From assembly GCF_036492425.1 (NCBI RefSeq), contig NZ_AP025292.1, forward strand, positions 682,001-746,000: 64,000 bases of DNA, given 5' to 3'. Below are positions 1 through 8,675 of the stretch, in pieces (the stretch's first letter is position 1; each line of letters begins with the position of its first letter). The notes under the pieces are model-generated. The model made no database searches. It saw only the letters and a list, made by a program, of their open reading frames with translations, and was not told where the DNA came from. The translations under genes and the position numbers were made by a program. The stretch comes from Persicobacter psychrovividus (lineage in GTDB: Bacteria; Bacteroidota; Bacteroidia; Cytophagales; Cyclobacteriaceae).

Positions 1-476
1 ACGTAATCAACCTTCCAGTCAAATTTGGCATAAAAATTCTCCTCGAAAGGCATGATACAGAACATTCTGTCCACGTACTTTTTAAGCTTCCAGGCACGTT
101 TGGTATTCCATGCCCATACTTTCGGGGAGATGTAATAAAATACCTTCAGCCCTTTCTTTTTTGCAAATTCAGCAATTTTCAGATTAAACCCTGCATAGTC
201 GATCAGAATCAATACATCAGGCTGATAGTCCATGACGTCCTTTTTGCATTTCTTCAGAAAGCCCTGAATCGTGCGTAGGTTAGCCAATACCTCAACTACC
301 CCCATAAAGGCCGTTTCTTTATAGTGAGTAACTGGCGCCACACCCGAGGCCGCCTGCATTTCATCACCGCCCCAATAGCGGAAAGTGGCTTCGGCATCCT
401 GTTCTTTGATAGCCTTGATTAAATTGCCTCCGTGTAAGTCTCCAGAGCGTTCTCCTGCGATTAAATAATACTTCAT
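1..476 (-). CDS. lpxB: Lipid-A-disaccharide synthase LpxB (C-terminus outside window)
   Basis: The first 158 residues are visible; the gene runs off the left edge. LpxB (glycosyltransferase family 19) condenses UDP-2,3-diacylglucosamine with lipid X to form the disaccharide of lipid A, at the cytoplasmic face of the inner membrane. The N-terminus MKYYLIAGERSGD carries the family GE-SGD signature, followed by the segment GVVEVL and the ISPKVWAW motif near residue 135. The ATG at 476 gives the N-terminus normal for the family. queD lies upstream on the same strand but a terminator hairpin separates them. Identification is from remembered family motifs and is firm. Confidence 0.93.
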   Translation of the reverse strand, partial: MKYYLIAGERSGDLHGGNLIKAIKEQDAEATFRYWGGDEMQAASGVAPVTHYKETAFMGVVEVLANLRTIQGFLKKCKKDVMDYQPDVLILIDYAGFNLKIAEFAKKKGLKVFYYISPKVWAWNTKRAWKLKKYVDRMFCIMPFEENFYAKFDWKVDY

Positions 477-518
477 AGCATTTGTTGCGGTCCGCTTTCA
501 AGCGGCCAATTTTGGGTA

Positions 519-546
519 TAAAAAAAGCACCATGATATTGGTGCTT
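519..546 (-). terminator. Intrinsic terminator of queD
   Basis: On the minus strand AAGCACC/GGTGCTT arms (525-531 and 540-546) enclose an 8-nt loop and are followed by a T-run (519-526). It ends queD before lpxB. Confidence 0.75.
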
Positions 547-590
547 GAATTTATTGTTAAATTCAGTAGTAAAAAATCTTACCGCTGAAA

Positions 591-1013
591 TTATTCGCCG
601 TAATATTCTGCGTAGCTGGTACGGGTTTCGTACAGTTTAAGCTTGTGCAGTTCAGCATGACCTTCACTGGCTTCGGCGACCTTAGGGGCTAAAACCTCCC
701 AGATGGCTTTAATAAACACCTCGGCAGTAGTCATTTTTCCTTCCAGAAAATCAACATCTACATTAAGGTTTTTATGATCCACCTTGGCCAATAATTCCTG
801 TTTAATGATTCTTTTGAGGTCACGGAAGTTCATTACCATACCAGTTTCTGGATGCGGTTCTCCCTTCACGGTCACTGTAAGGTCATAATTGTGTCCGTGG
901 AAATGTTCGTTTGCACATTTACCAAAGATCTCTTCATTGACCTCTTTAGACCATTTGTCGTTGTAAAGTTTGTGTGCAGAACAAAAGCTTACGTCTTTGC
1001 TTAAATATACCAT
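591..1013 (-). CDS. queD: 6-carboxy-tetrahydropterin synthase QueD / PTPS family
   Basis: A 140-residue protein of the 6-pyruvoyl-tetrahydropterin synthase family. QueD converts dihydroneopterin triphosphate to 6-carboxytetrahydropterin, an early step of queuosine synthesis in the cytoplasm. The zinc ligands are visible as SAHKL near residue 13 and HFHGHNY near residue 37, with the catalytic Cys just before in FGKCANEH. The later DHKNLN segment is also typical. The reading frame is open for a further 26 codons upstream, but the start at 1013 (MVYLSKD) fits the family N-terminus and length. QueD rather than eukaryote-type PTPS is inferred from the Cys-His-Gly-His pattern. No other queuosine gene is adjacent. 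Confidence 0.87.
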   Translation of the reverse strand: MVYLSKDVSFCSAHKLYNDKWSKEVNEEIFGKCANEHFHGHNYDLTVTVKGEPHPETGMVMNFRDLKRIIKQELLAKVDHKNLNVDVDFLEGKMTTAEVFIKAIWEVLAPKVAEASEGHAELHKLKLYETRTSYAEYYGE

Positions 1014-1282
1014 GTCTCTTTTGAAAATAGCGTGCAAATATAATCCATAAAGATGGTAATCAAAAATTGTGTCAAAAAAGCTGATGCTCAAAAAAATATT
1101 TCAAGTAATTGAGTGGTTCATCTGCTACAACTAATTAGAATAATACAATTATTCACTGTTCAATTTCAAGTTGTAGGAAATAAGCCAGTGGAAGTTTTCT
1201 ATTTCTGTTTTCAAATAAGATATTTGTGTTCATTGCAAGGCCTGTTGGCCTTGGTTTATAGCCATTGATAAATCAAAAATAT

Positions 1283-2257
1283 ATGATAGTCGTTACTGGA
1301 GCAGCGGGTTTTATCGCCAGCGCCTTAATTGCCAAATTGAATGAATTAGGATTTAATGCCATTATTGCGGTGGATGATTTTGTGAATCTTACACCAGAAA
1401 AAGAGCGCAACTTTACAGGAAAGACGATCCAGCGACGGGTAGACCTGGAGGTCTTCCACGGTTGGCTTGATGAGCATCAGGCAGAGGTAGAGTTCATTTT
1501 CCACAATGGGGCATGTTCGGCAACGACCATCTTTGACAAGGCCGTTTTTGATAAGTTAAACTACAATTATACGATCAAGCTTTGGCAGCAGTGCGTGGAA
1601 TATCAATTACCGATCGTGTACGCTTCTTCAGCAGCCACTTATGGCAATGGGGAGTTGGGTTATGACGATGACCATTCGTTTCCTGAAAAGCTCAAGCCTC
1701 TAAACTTGTACGGGGAGTCGAAAAACAATTTTGATATCTGGGCTTTGGCTCAGGAAGAAAAGCCATTCTTTTGGGCGGGTTTGAAATACTTCAATGTTTA
1801 CGGGCCTAATGAATATCACAAACAGCGCATGGCTTCTGTGGTGCATCACGCCTTTAACCAGATCAATGAAAATGGTGCAATGAAGCTTTTCCAAAGCCAT
1901 AACCCCAATTTTGAGGATGGTGGACAGATGCGGGATTTCGTTTATGTGAAGGATGTCGTTGATGTGCAGATTTTCTTGATGAACAGCCGTAAGCACAGCG
2001 GGCTATACAATGTAGGTACAGGCAAAGCGAGAACTTTCAAGTCGTTGGTACAGGCAACTTTCAAGGCGATGGGCAAAACAGAACAGATCTCATATATTCC
2101 AACGCCAGAGGATATTCGAGATAAATACCAGTATTTCACGGAAGCAAAAATGGACAAGCTGAGCGCGGCAGGTTACCACAAGCCCTTTCATACTTTAGAA
2201 GAGGGGGTAACGGACTATGTCCAAAATTACCTGATGAAAGAAAAAGCCATCTACTAA
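1283..2257 (+). CDS. hldD: ADP-L-glycero-D-manno-heptose 6-epimerase
   Basis: HldD (RfaD/WaaD) epimerises ADP-D-glycero-heptose to the L-glycero form, supplying heptose for the LPS core. The 324-residue protein begins with the Rossmann motif TGAAGFIAS. It then shows ASSAATYG and YGESK, the Tyr-x-x-x-Lys catalytic pair of extended SDR epimerases, and the family segment KYFNVYGPNEYHK. An in-frame TTG six codons upstream exists, but the ATG at 1283 puts the Rossmann strand right at the N-terminus, as in relatives. A hairpin (AGCCATCT/AGATGGCT) overlaps the stop codon but has no clear T-run. Confidence 0.93.
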   Translation: MIVVTGAAGFIASALIAKLNELGFNAIIAVDDFVNLTPEKERNFTGKTIQRRVDLEVFHGWLDEHQAEVEFIFHNGACSATTIFDKAVFDKLNYNYTIKLWQQCVEYQLPIVYASSAATYGNGELGYDDDHSFPEKLKPLNLYGESKNNFDIWALAQEEKPFFWAGLKYFNVYGPNEYHKQRMASVVHHAFNQINENGAMKLFQSHNPNFEDGGQMRDFVYVKDVVDVQIFLMNSRKHSGLYNVGTGKARTFKSLVQATFKAMGKTEQISYIPTPEDIRDKYQYFTEAKMDKLSAAGYHKPFHTLEEGVTDYVQNYLMKEKAIY

Positions 2258-2376
2258 ACAGCAGATGGCTCACAATATGTACTACTTATTATGAAAAGAT
2301 TATTCGTAAGGATGTTCTTTTCTAATGTAACGTGTCAATACCTATTGGGTTAAGTAGCCCGAAATAATGGGAAGTA

Positions 2377-2895
2377 CTATTTTTGTACTTCCCACTCGTA
2401 ATTACCCAATCTTTTGCCATTTTCAAAACGTAAGTCCATGACCATGGCAACAGTTTTGTCGTGCAGCTTGATCTTCAGCCGCTCAATATTTTCTATCGTG
2501 CTGTGATGTCTTTTTTCCAGTTTAGCGCGTAATTTTTCCCATTGCTCGCAGGAGCCTTCCGATTTGGCCTGATCGCAAAACTCATCAGGGGCAAGATTTT
2601 TTATCTCAATATTCATTCTGCCCAGGGCTTCCCCAAGCTCACTCATCGACATCCCAAAGCCTGAAAAAATTTCCGCAAAACCTTTTTCATCTGCATGCTC
2701 CATGCGGTTTCCGAAAGTTTCTGCCCACTGTTCAAAAAAAGCCTCGCCTTCAATTTCTTTCCCTTCTTCGTTGGTCACCGTAAATTTACTTAGTTCGCTT
2801 TCTTTACATGTTTCGATTTTGATGTTTTGAGCGATAGATTGCCCTGTAACAAAGAGCAGGACAAAAAGCACTGAGGGTATGATGATGTTTTTCAT
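2377..2895 (-). CDS. Exported protein of unknown function
   Basis: I do not recognise this 172-residue protein. It has a cleavable signal peptide (hydrophobic residues 3-20, then SIAQ), so it should be periplasmic or secreted. The mature part is mostly charged helices, including the segments EAFFEQWAETFGN and WEKLRAKLEKRHHS, and has three Cys residues (CKES near residue 30, and FCDQ/SCEQ near 107-116), two of which could form a disulfide. A hairpin (GGGAAGTAC/GTACTTCCC) overlaps the stop codon. Its neighbours, an unknown membrane protein and hldD, do not suggest a role. Confidence 0.7.
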   Translation of the reverse strand: MKNIIIPSVLFVLLFVTGQSIAQNIKIETCKESELSKFTVTNEEGKEIEGEAFFEQWAETFGNRMEHADEKGFAEIFSGFGMSMSELGEALGRMNIEIKNLAPDEFCDQAKSEGSCEQWEKLRAKLEKRHHSTIENIERLKIKLHDKTVAMVMDLRFENGKRLGNYEWEVQK

Positions 2896-3027
2896 AGGTA
2901 GTTATTTTCTATTTGCCTGTTTTAATGAGAAAGTTGTGCCAAACTTATAATGCTTGAATACGGACGCTGAGGCATGATTTTTACTTTTAAGGGTGTTCGG
3001 TATCGGACATTGTTGTCCGGATTCGGT

Positions 3028-3058
3028 CAAAAAAAAACCTTGCGGTCAGGCAAGGTTT
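3028..3058 (-). terminator. Intrinsic terminator of the 3.1 kb membrane protein gene
   Basis: Perfect 9-bp arms AAACCTTGC (3035-3043) and GCAAGGTTT (3050-3058) with a 6-nt loop; the T-run on the minus strand lies at 3029-3037, 8 nt beyond the stop codon. Confidence 0.85.
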
Positions 3059-3066
3059 GATAAATC

Positions 3067-3594
3067 TTAGTAGTATCGTTTTCGAGTGAAACAGGCACTG
3101 AGCAGCAATAAGAAGACCGCGAGTGTGCCGATCAGCAGCATACCAGCACTTGGGATGGCGAGCCATTCAAGCGCCTCCTTGGCTTCATGCGTCCCTCCAA
3201 TAGCTGGTGCGGAAAACCCTGCCAATAGCCAGAACAATGAATAACCTAAAGTTCCAAGTCCGAGCATCCAGCTGATGATCAATTTAAAAACCGCGTTGGT
3301 GGGTAAGAATGCCAGTAACAGCAATAAACCAACAACAGCCGCTCCGATTGCTCCTGCATGAAGGTGGGCTCTTTTAAGGTATGACCATGATTTACTGATG
3401 GTCTTGTCCATTTTTTTCTGATCGCCTTTGTACACGCTCGAAAGAACAGCTTGACCATCTGACTTTAATTGACCTTTCAGAGCTGCTTCATTAGCTCCGA
3501 AAACACCTCCTAAGGCAAAGCCACAAAAAATAGTGAATACGGCCAATAGTAATCCCCAGCGGCATGAGCGGATGTTTCTTTCGAAAAATTCCAT
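3067..3594 (-). CDS. Multi-pass membrane protein of unknown function
   Basis: A 175-residue protein with four predicted membrane helices (about residues 12-32, 80-97, 103-126 and 146-168). A soluble loop of some 45 residues lies between helices 1 and 2. A conserved-looking RAHLHAGAIG motif just before helix 2 has two His residues facing the membrane entry and could bind a cofactor or metal, but I cannot name a family. It is followed by a strong terminator and is probably monocistronic. Confidence 0.7.
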   Translation of the reverse strand: MEFFERNIRSCRWGLLLAVFTIFCGFALGGVFGANEAALKGQLKSDGQAVLSSVYKGDQKKMDKTISKSWSYLKRAHLHAGAIGAAVVGLLLLLAFLPTNAVFKLIISWMLGLGTLGYSLFWLLAGFSAPAIGGTHEAKEALEWLAIPSAGMLLIGTLAVFLLLLSACFTRKRYY

Positions 3595-3679
3595 TTGAGT
3601 AAAAGTATTTGTTGATTGATGAAATAAAAGTATATAATAATAAGAACAAAAATGTACTTTATGAAGCTGAATTGCATTT

Positions 3680-4387
3680 TTAGTCTCTTAAATGCTTAAA
3701 GAGTAAGAACATTTCTGTACTGATGCGCTGATTGGCAAGCGTTAGGTTCTCCACCTGCCGATCTTCATAGGGAAGGTGAATCACACGGTCAGCCCCTTTG
3801 AGGTAGGGTGAGCTGTTGTCAAGAATGACAGTACAAAAATCCTGATGGGGTACGCCTTTTTCGTTGGGCCTCAGGGAAGTAATTTTTAAAGGAGCTTGCT
3901 GATAACCATAGTGCAATTGGTAAATTGGCCTTCCATACTCATCTTTATAGGCGATGAATCCCATTTTTTCAAGGACCTTAATCGTTTCATGGTCAATGCT
4001 TCCACCTGTTTCGCTGGCGGCATAAAATGATACCTGCTTGATTTTGAAATAGTGCGCTGCCACGGTCGCCCATGCGAGTGCTAATTGGGTGAGCTGTGGG
4101 TCTTGATCAGTGTAAAATAGGAATCGGGCAGGTAAGTTATTGGCCTGTTTTGTGCGGAAATATTGCGCCATTTGTTTAAGCGAAGTGCGTCGGTAGCCTT
4201 CCACTTGGTCGTAGGCAGGGATGATATCTTTGTAATGATTGTAAATAATCGGGTAAATGCGCTTTCCTTTAATGTCTTCCACTGTCATGTGTTGGTTCGC
4301 CTGTGCCATCAGTTTGGAGGGAATCAAGGAAATCAGCAAGAGGAAAAAAAGCGGTTGATAAATGTTCCTGTTAAAGTGAGCAGTCAT
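3680..4387 (-). CDS. Exported LMW-phosphatase-fold protein lacking the catalytic Cys
   Basis: The 235-residue protein has a signal peptide (residues 12-29, ending LMAQA). The mature part resembles the secreted protein-tyrosine-phosphatase/arsenate-reductase-like (LMW-PTP fold) proteins of Bacteroidota. The helix LALAWATVAAHYF, the strand SFYAASETGG, KVLEKMGF, and the late segment GADRVIHLPYED all match in order. Those relatives carry a P-loop of the CxxNSxRS type at the end of the first strand. Here the same position (residues 90-100) reads LFYTDQDPQLT, with no Cys and no Arg. This implies loss of phosphatase or reductase activity. The frame is intact, so it is more likely a binding or regulatory pseudo-enzyme than a decayed gene. 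The family assignment is from memory of motifs. Confidence 0.65.
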   Translation of the reverse strand: MTAHFNRNIYQPLFFLLLISLIPSKLMAQANQHMTVEDIKGKRIYPIIYNHYKDIIPAYDQVEGYRRTSLKQMAQYFRTKQANNLPARFLFYTDQDPQLTQLALAWATVAAHYFKIKQVSFYAASETGGSIDHETIKVLEKMGFIAYKDEYGRPIYQLHYGYQQAPLKITSLRPNEKGVPHQDFCTVILDNSSPYLKGADRVIHLPYEDRQVENLTLANQRISTEMFLLFKHLRD

Positions 4388-4650
4388 CGTGTTGGGAATT
4401 TAATAGCGGCACAAAAGTGTGAACTGAGTGGTCAGCGAACAAATATAAGGATAAGATTTAATCTTGAAGGATTTATTTTCGATACGAATGCTTGTAATTT
4501 TTGAAGCGCATGCCAATTTATGCGCGCTGTAAGAAGCAAGGGCAAAAAATATTATTTCTGTGGCGGATAGATTAATGGGTATATGTAGAACTTTATGCGG
4601 TTTTGAAAGTATAAAATTAAGGAAATCGATCATTAAAAAATATAATCAAT

Positions 4651-4878
4651 ATGGATAATACAGGAAAAGGCTTACTTGCATTTTTAGCAGGTGTTTCATT
4701 AGGGGTGATTGCGGGCTTGTTGATTGCGCCAGAGTCGGGTGCAGATACACAAGGGCGAATTTCACGCAAAGCGCGGGAATTTGGCGATGATTTAGGCCAT
4801 CAGGCAGATCAGGGGCGACAAAAAATCAATGATGTTGCAGATCGGATCAGTAAAAAAGCTTCAGGGATGATGTCATAA
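4651..4878 (+). CDS. YtxH-domain protein
   Basis: A 75-residue protein with one N-terminal hydrophobic segment (LLAFLAGVSLGVIAGLLIAP), whose Gly-rich pattern ending in APESG is the signature of the YtxH family. A basic amphipathic helix with two RISKKA-like segments follows. YtxH proteins are small membrane-anchored, often stress-induced proteins of unknown biochemical role. It stands alone before the mechanosensitive channel gene. Confidence 0.82.
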   Translation: MDNTGKGLLAFLAGVSLGVIAGLLIAPESGADTQGRISRKAREFGDDLGHQADQGRQKINDVADRISKKASGMMS

Positions 4879-5027
4879 AAATCAGCCCAGAAAATATTCA
4901 AGCGTTACTGCAAAGGTGGTAGCGCTATTTTTTTGTTCTTTTTGATGCTTGGTTTTCGATATTCAAATTAGTTAATTTTTTGTCGATTGCTTAATTTGGG
5001 AGTGTTATATCACTAACTATACCAAGT

Positions 5028-7100
5028 TTGAAAACCTCCAACTTCAAATATGTAACTTTTGAGCAATTTAACAAAGGGTTATTACTGAGCCTTCTGTTGA
5101 TGTTTTTTCTCTGTGTTTCAGCCTTTTCACAAAGTGGGAAGAAGCAGTCTTTTTCTACTAAAACACCACAAGCCACGATCTCTTCCCACCTTTATTTTTT
5201 GGGTAAAGATCATTATCAGCCATCGGTGGCCGCTTATACTATTGCAGGAGATGATATGCAAGTGCAGACTAAGGTTGGCATTGCTATTCAGTTAAAGCAA
5301 ATTATTGGCAGGTTGGGAGGAATTGACCTGAAGGAGGTTCCTGACAAAAGAAATTATAAAGACGCCTTTTTGGGTGGGGAAAAGAAGTACCAGCCCTTCG
5401 AACGGTTTCCTGAAATTTATCTTGAGAAAATAGGGAGCAAATGGCTCTACTCAAAGCAAACCGCACTGAGTGTACCGATGCTCTACGACCGTTTGTTTCC
5501 ATCGCAAAGCTATCAGGAAGATGAGTCCAGGCTGATAGACTCCCTTGCGGTGCTCGATTCGCTGATTCGTGTGGCAGATTACCGTAATGATTCTATTCAG
5601 AAGGCCAAAACGCCAATCGTTAAAACAGTTCCACAGAAAAAAGTTTATACCCTCCCCAAGCAGTTCAACCTGAAAACACCCCGCGGGGCGCTGTCCACGA
5701 TTTTTTATTTCTTGGATGCCGACCATTACCGTCCTGAGCTTTCTGCTCGGGTGCTTGAGGGGGATTATTCAGCGGAGGAAAAGATTGACCTGGCAATAAA
5801 ATTTAAGGAGATTATTGATGGTATGGGTTTGATGATCAATTTTAAGGAGATCTCAAATGATGTAAATTATACTGATACCACCACCAACGATCACCGATAT
5901 TTGGTGCACAAACGATTGCCAGAGCTGTATCTTGAAAAAGAGGGAACGCAGTGGGTGCTTTCTGATGTTTCCGTTGCGATGATTGATGATCTGCACGCAG
6001 GGGTTTATGTTTTTGGGAAAGAGCGTATTGATGGGGTCGCCCAAAAAGTACAGCGTTATGTGGGGGAAACAGCTAAAGACAAACTCTGGGGATTGGAGCG
6101 ATGGCAGGTTGCCTTACTGATATTGGTGATGACTTTCGGCGTGCTCATTTACATTGTGCCCGTTGCGATCTTCACGTTTTTGGTGAAAACCTTCCTCAAA
6201 CAAGAGGAAGACCATAAATACCCTTTGGAGATTTTCGCGCCAGTTTTAGGGGCCATCATCTTTATTCTGTTTTTCCATTTTTTACCAGCAATAGAATTGC
6301 CCCTGGGAATGTACAGTTACCTGCGCTTTTTTGTACGGGTGTTTTACATGATTTTGATCTCTACGGCGATATTCAGAATTCTGGACTGGTGGAGTTCGAG
6401 GAGTCATAAGAAACAGGCGCAAAAGCGAGGGTTGTACCCTTTCTTAGCGATGGTGATGAAGATTGTAACGGTGATTTTTGTGGTGCTGATCTTGCTTTCC
6501 GAAGCGGGAGTAAACATGACAAGGCTTCTCACGGGACTTTCTATTGGGGGTATTGCCCTGGCTTTGGCTGCACAGGAAACGATCAAGAACTTCTTTGGCT
6601 CGGTCATGATTCTTCTCGACCAGCCTTTCACGGTAGGGCAGTGGATCAGTGTCGATACTTATGCTGGCTCAGTAGAAGAAATAGGCTTGCGCTCGACCCG
6701 CATCCGTACCTCCGACAATTCAGTGGTTTCCATTCCAAACAGTAAAATGGCTGATCTGACCATCAATAACCTGGGGCGCAGGGAGTATCGAAAGTTTCGA
6801 ACGGTATTGAAAGTGTCGCAGAATGCCCCTTTGCCACAGATTAACGCCTATATCAGTAGTTTGCGAAGCTATTTTGAGAATCATGACGGCCTTCGGGAGA
6901 ACCCTCGTGTGTATTTGTATGATGTGACGGCCTATTCTTACGACGTGCTGATTTATATTTATCTGAATGTGGACGACTATAATGAGGAGTTGGCGCTTCG
7001 ACATGAACTGGTGCATGAAGTGATTCGCCTATCGGTAGAAAACAACCTGAAATTAGCTTCAGCGCCACAGGTAAGTCTGCCACTGGAGCCACCGCAGTAG
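5028..7100 (+). CDS. MscS-family mechanosensitive channel with duplicated periplasmic domain
   Basis: A 690-residue small-conductance mechanosensitive channel family protein, an osmotic safety valve of the inner membrane. A signal peptide (residues 18-35) is followed by two homologous domains of about 120 residues each (about 47-165 and 217-335). Both start with a TP-x3-L/S-x3-YFL-x3-HY pattern and contain FPEIYLEK or LPELYLEK. Four or five membrane helices follow (from about residue 360). The pore helix and beta domain are typical: GLSIGGIALALAAQETIKNF, then DQPFTVGQWI and GLRSTRIRT. The start is a TTG; no ATG would keep the signal peptide whole. It ends 3 nt from the convergent Omp85-like gene. 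Confidence 0.88.
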   Translation: MKTSNFKYVTFEQFNKGLLLSLLLMFFLCVSAFSQSGKKQSFSTKTPQATISSHLYFLGKDHYQPSVAAYTIAGDDMQVQTKVGIAIQLKQIIGRLGGIDLKEVPDKRNYKDAFLGGEKKYQPFERFPEIYLEKIGSKWLYSKQTALSVPMLYDRLFPSQSYQEDESRLIDSLAVLDSLIRVADYRNDSIQKAKTPIVKTVPQKKVYTLPKQFNLKTPRGALSTIFYFLDADHYRPELSARVLEGDYSAEEKIDLAIKFKEIIDGMGLMINFKEISNDVNYTDTTTNDHRYLVHKRLPELYLEKEGTQWVLSDVSVAMIDDLHAGVYVFGKERIDGVAQKVQRYVGETAKDKLWGLERWQVALLILVMTFGVLIYIVPVAIFTFLVKTFLKQEEDHKYPLEIFAPVLGAIIFILFFHFLPAIELPLGMYSYLRFFVRVFYMILISTAIFRILDWWSSRSHKKQAQKRGLYPFLAMVMKIVTVIFVVLILLSEAGVNMTRLLTGLSIGGIALALAAQETIKNFFGSVMILLDQPFTVGQWISVDTYAGSVEEIGLRSTRIRTSDNSVVSIPNSKMADLTINNLGRREYRKFRTVLKVSQNAPLPQINAYISSLRSYFENHDGLRENPRVYLYDVTAYSYDVLIYIYLNVDDYNEELALRHELVHEVIRLSVENNLKLASAPQVSLPLEPPQ

Positions 7101-7103
7101 GCT

Positions 7104-8258
7104 TTAAAACGCCTCCCCAAATGAAATATAGATTCCGCCGCCTTCTTCCGTCATCCCATAATCAATCCTGAGGTTGGCGGGATCCTGTCGATTGATGTTG
7201 AAACGAAAGCCGACTCCTGCGGCAGTTTTGATGTTATTCAGCCTGACCAGATTGCTGGGCTGCGGAGCGACGGTCCCTGCGCCAGCAAAGGCCGTTAAGC
7301 CAATTCGCCAGACCAGGTGCTGTCGAAATTCAATTTGTGACTGAAAGGAGTTGCGATCTCGGTACCTGCCAAGCATATACCCCCGCATACTCATTTCTCC
7401 TCCCAGCTGGCTCAGTTCCGTCAGTGGGACATCGCCGAGGTTTAATTCCGTCTTGAATTGCAGGGCAAGCACACTTTTTCCTGCGGTTTGAAAATCGAAA
7501 AACTTCCGACCGTCGAAGGTTAATTTGACAAAATTAAAGTCGCTCCCCCACAAAGGTTGATGAAAGGTTACCGTTCCTGCAATGTAATAACCGTGGCTCG
7601 GTGTCATGATCAAATCACGGTGATCACATAAAATACCCAAGCCCAGGCCAATATTGTTTTGGTTGGCGGTTCCGTAAAAGTCTGTTAAATGATAGCCCGC
7701 TGAAGCATCTGTAAGGGAGAGATCATAATACCTGAAGAAGCGTAACTGTGGACCGATAAACAGGCGGTTGGCTATTTTAAAATAAATTTGTTCCTCCAGC
7801 TGAAAAGCCTTCGAGCTGAGGGTCATTTTATTCTCTGGGGTTGTCGATGCGCCTACACCGAAAAAATATTCTGGAAATTGGCGATAGTTAAATTGCCCAT
7901 GCAGGTAAATTTTTTCGCCAGTGGTTAGAATTTCGTGCCTCGATCCAATGGTAAATTGCCCCATCAGTGAGGCCCACCCACTGCCAATAATATTCGACGG
8001 GCGGGTAAGGTGCCCTGCCTTTTTTGGCTTGAACTGATACAGTGTGAAAAGCCCAAAAGTAGCACTCGTTTCTTTGGCATAACTGAAAGTGGGAGAGAGC
8101 AAAATGGCATTTTTATAATGGTCGTCGGGTGTGTTGGTGCGAGGTACCTTCACGAGCCCGTTAAGGTGAAAAGGGCGTGAAGTTGCCGCAGCAAAATTGG
8201 GCAGAACCCCAACAATTATATTTATCACAAGTAAGAAAACTTTCCGAAATGCGCTCAT
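7104..8258 (-). CDS. Omp85-superfamily outer membrane barrel without POTRA domains
   Basis: A 384-residue protein with a signal peptide (residues 1-24). The rest is alternating-hydrophobicity beta strands ending in the C-terminal phenylalanine of outer membrane proteins (GGGIYISFGEAF). The segment MRGYMLGRYRDR near residue 290 is the (V/M)RGF/Y motif of BamA/TamA/D15 surface antigens. There is no room for POTRA domains before the barrel. It therefore belongs to the short BamA/TamA-like barrels, whose function is unknown; some relatives are tied to patatin-like or phosphoesterase partners, but none is visible here. Confidence 0.8.
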   Translation of the reverse strand: MSAFRKVFLLVINIIVGVLPNFAAATSRPFHLNGLVKVPRTNTPDDHYKNAILLSPTFSYAKETSATFGLFTLYQFKPKKAGHLTRPSNIIGSGWASLMGQFTIGSRHEILTTGEKIYLHGQFNYRQFPEYFFGVGASTTPENKMTLSSKAFQLEEQIYFKIANRLFIGPQLRFFRYYDLSLTDASAGYHLTDFYGTANQNNIGLGLGILCDHRDLIMTPSHGYYIAGTVTFHQPLWGSDFNFVKLTFDGRKFFDFQTAGKSVLALQFKTELNLGDVPLTELSQLGGEMSMRGYMLGRYRDRNSFQSQIEFRQHLVWRIGLTAFAGAGTVAPQPSNLVRLNNIKTAAGVGFRFNINRQDPANLRIDYGMTEEGGGIYISFGEAF

Positions 8259-8675
8259 TTTATCCTCAATTAATGTGTTGGATATAAGCAGCGTTCAAAA
8301 ATCAGCCCAAATGTTTAAGAATCGGCCGGCACAAGATGAATTCCCGTGAGGAGGAAATTTTAGACGGTATTTTTCATTTTCAGTGAAGATGTATAAATAA
8401 TATAGGCTTGAATTCTTGTTTCGCGCTTAGTGGCTGTCTGCTTGGCAAAAAATAACGCCATATTCATCAATACTTATAAGCGAAAGGGCAAAAGAGAACG
8501 AAATTTTTGATAAATTCGGCACTTGTACACAAAACTTCTTTTTGCAGATTGTTTTTTTGCGGGTAGAAATAGATGTTTTTGGAGAATGCGCCAAAGTCCT
8601 TTATTTCTTTGCAGATAGGAAGTTTAGCATTGTGTTGAAATTAAACAATAACAGGATAATTTTTAAAATTTAGAG
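8259..8675. other. Intergenic region between divergent genes
   Basis: This 417-bp stretch separates the divergent Omp85-like and peptide transporter genes. It is AT-rich and must hold both promoters. A TTTTTG/TTTCTTTG pair at about 8575-8612 is a poor match to the Bacteroidota consensus. I see no ORF, RNA gene or repeat in it. Confidence 0.5.

Noticed and set aside
4400-4633. 77-codon minus-strand open frame between the phosphatase-like and YtxH genes
   Set aside because: Hydrophobic and low-complexity, no initiation context and no recognisable motif; I treat the stretch as intergenic.
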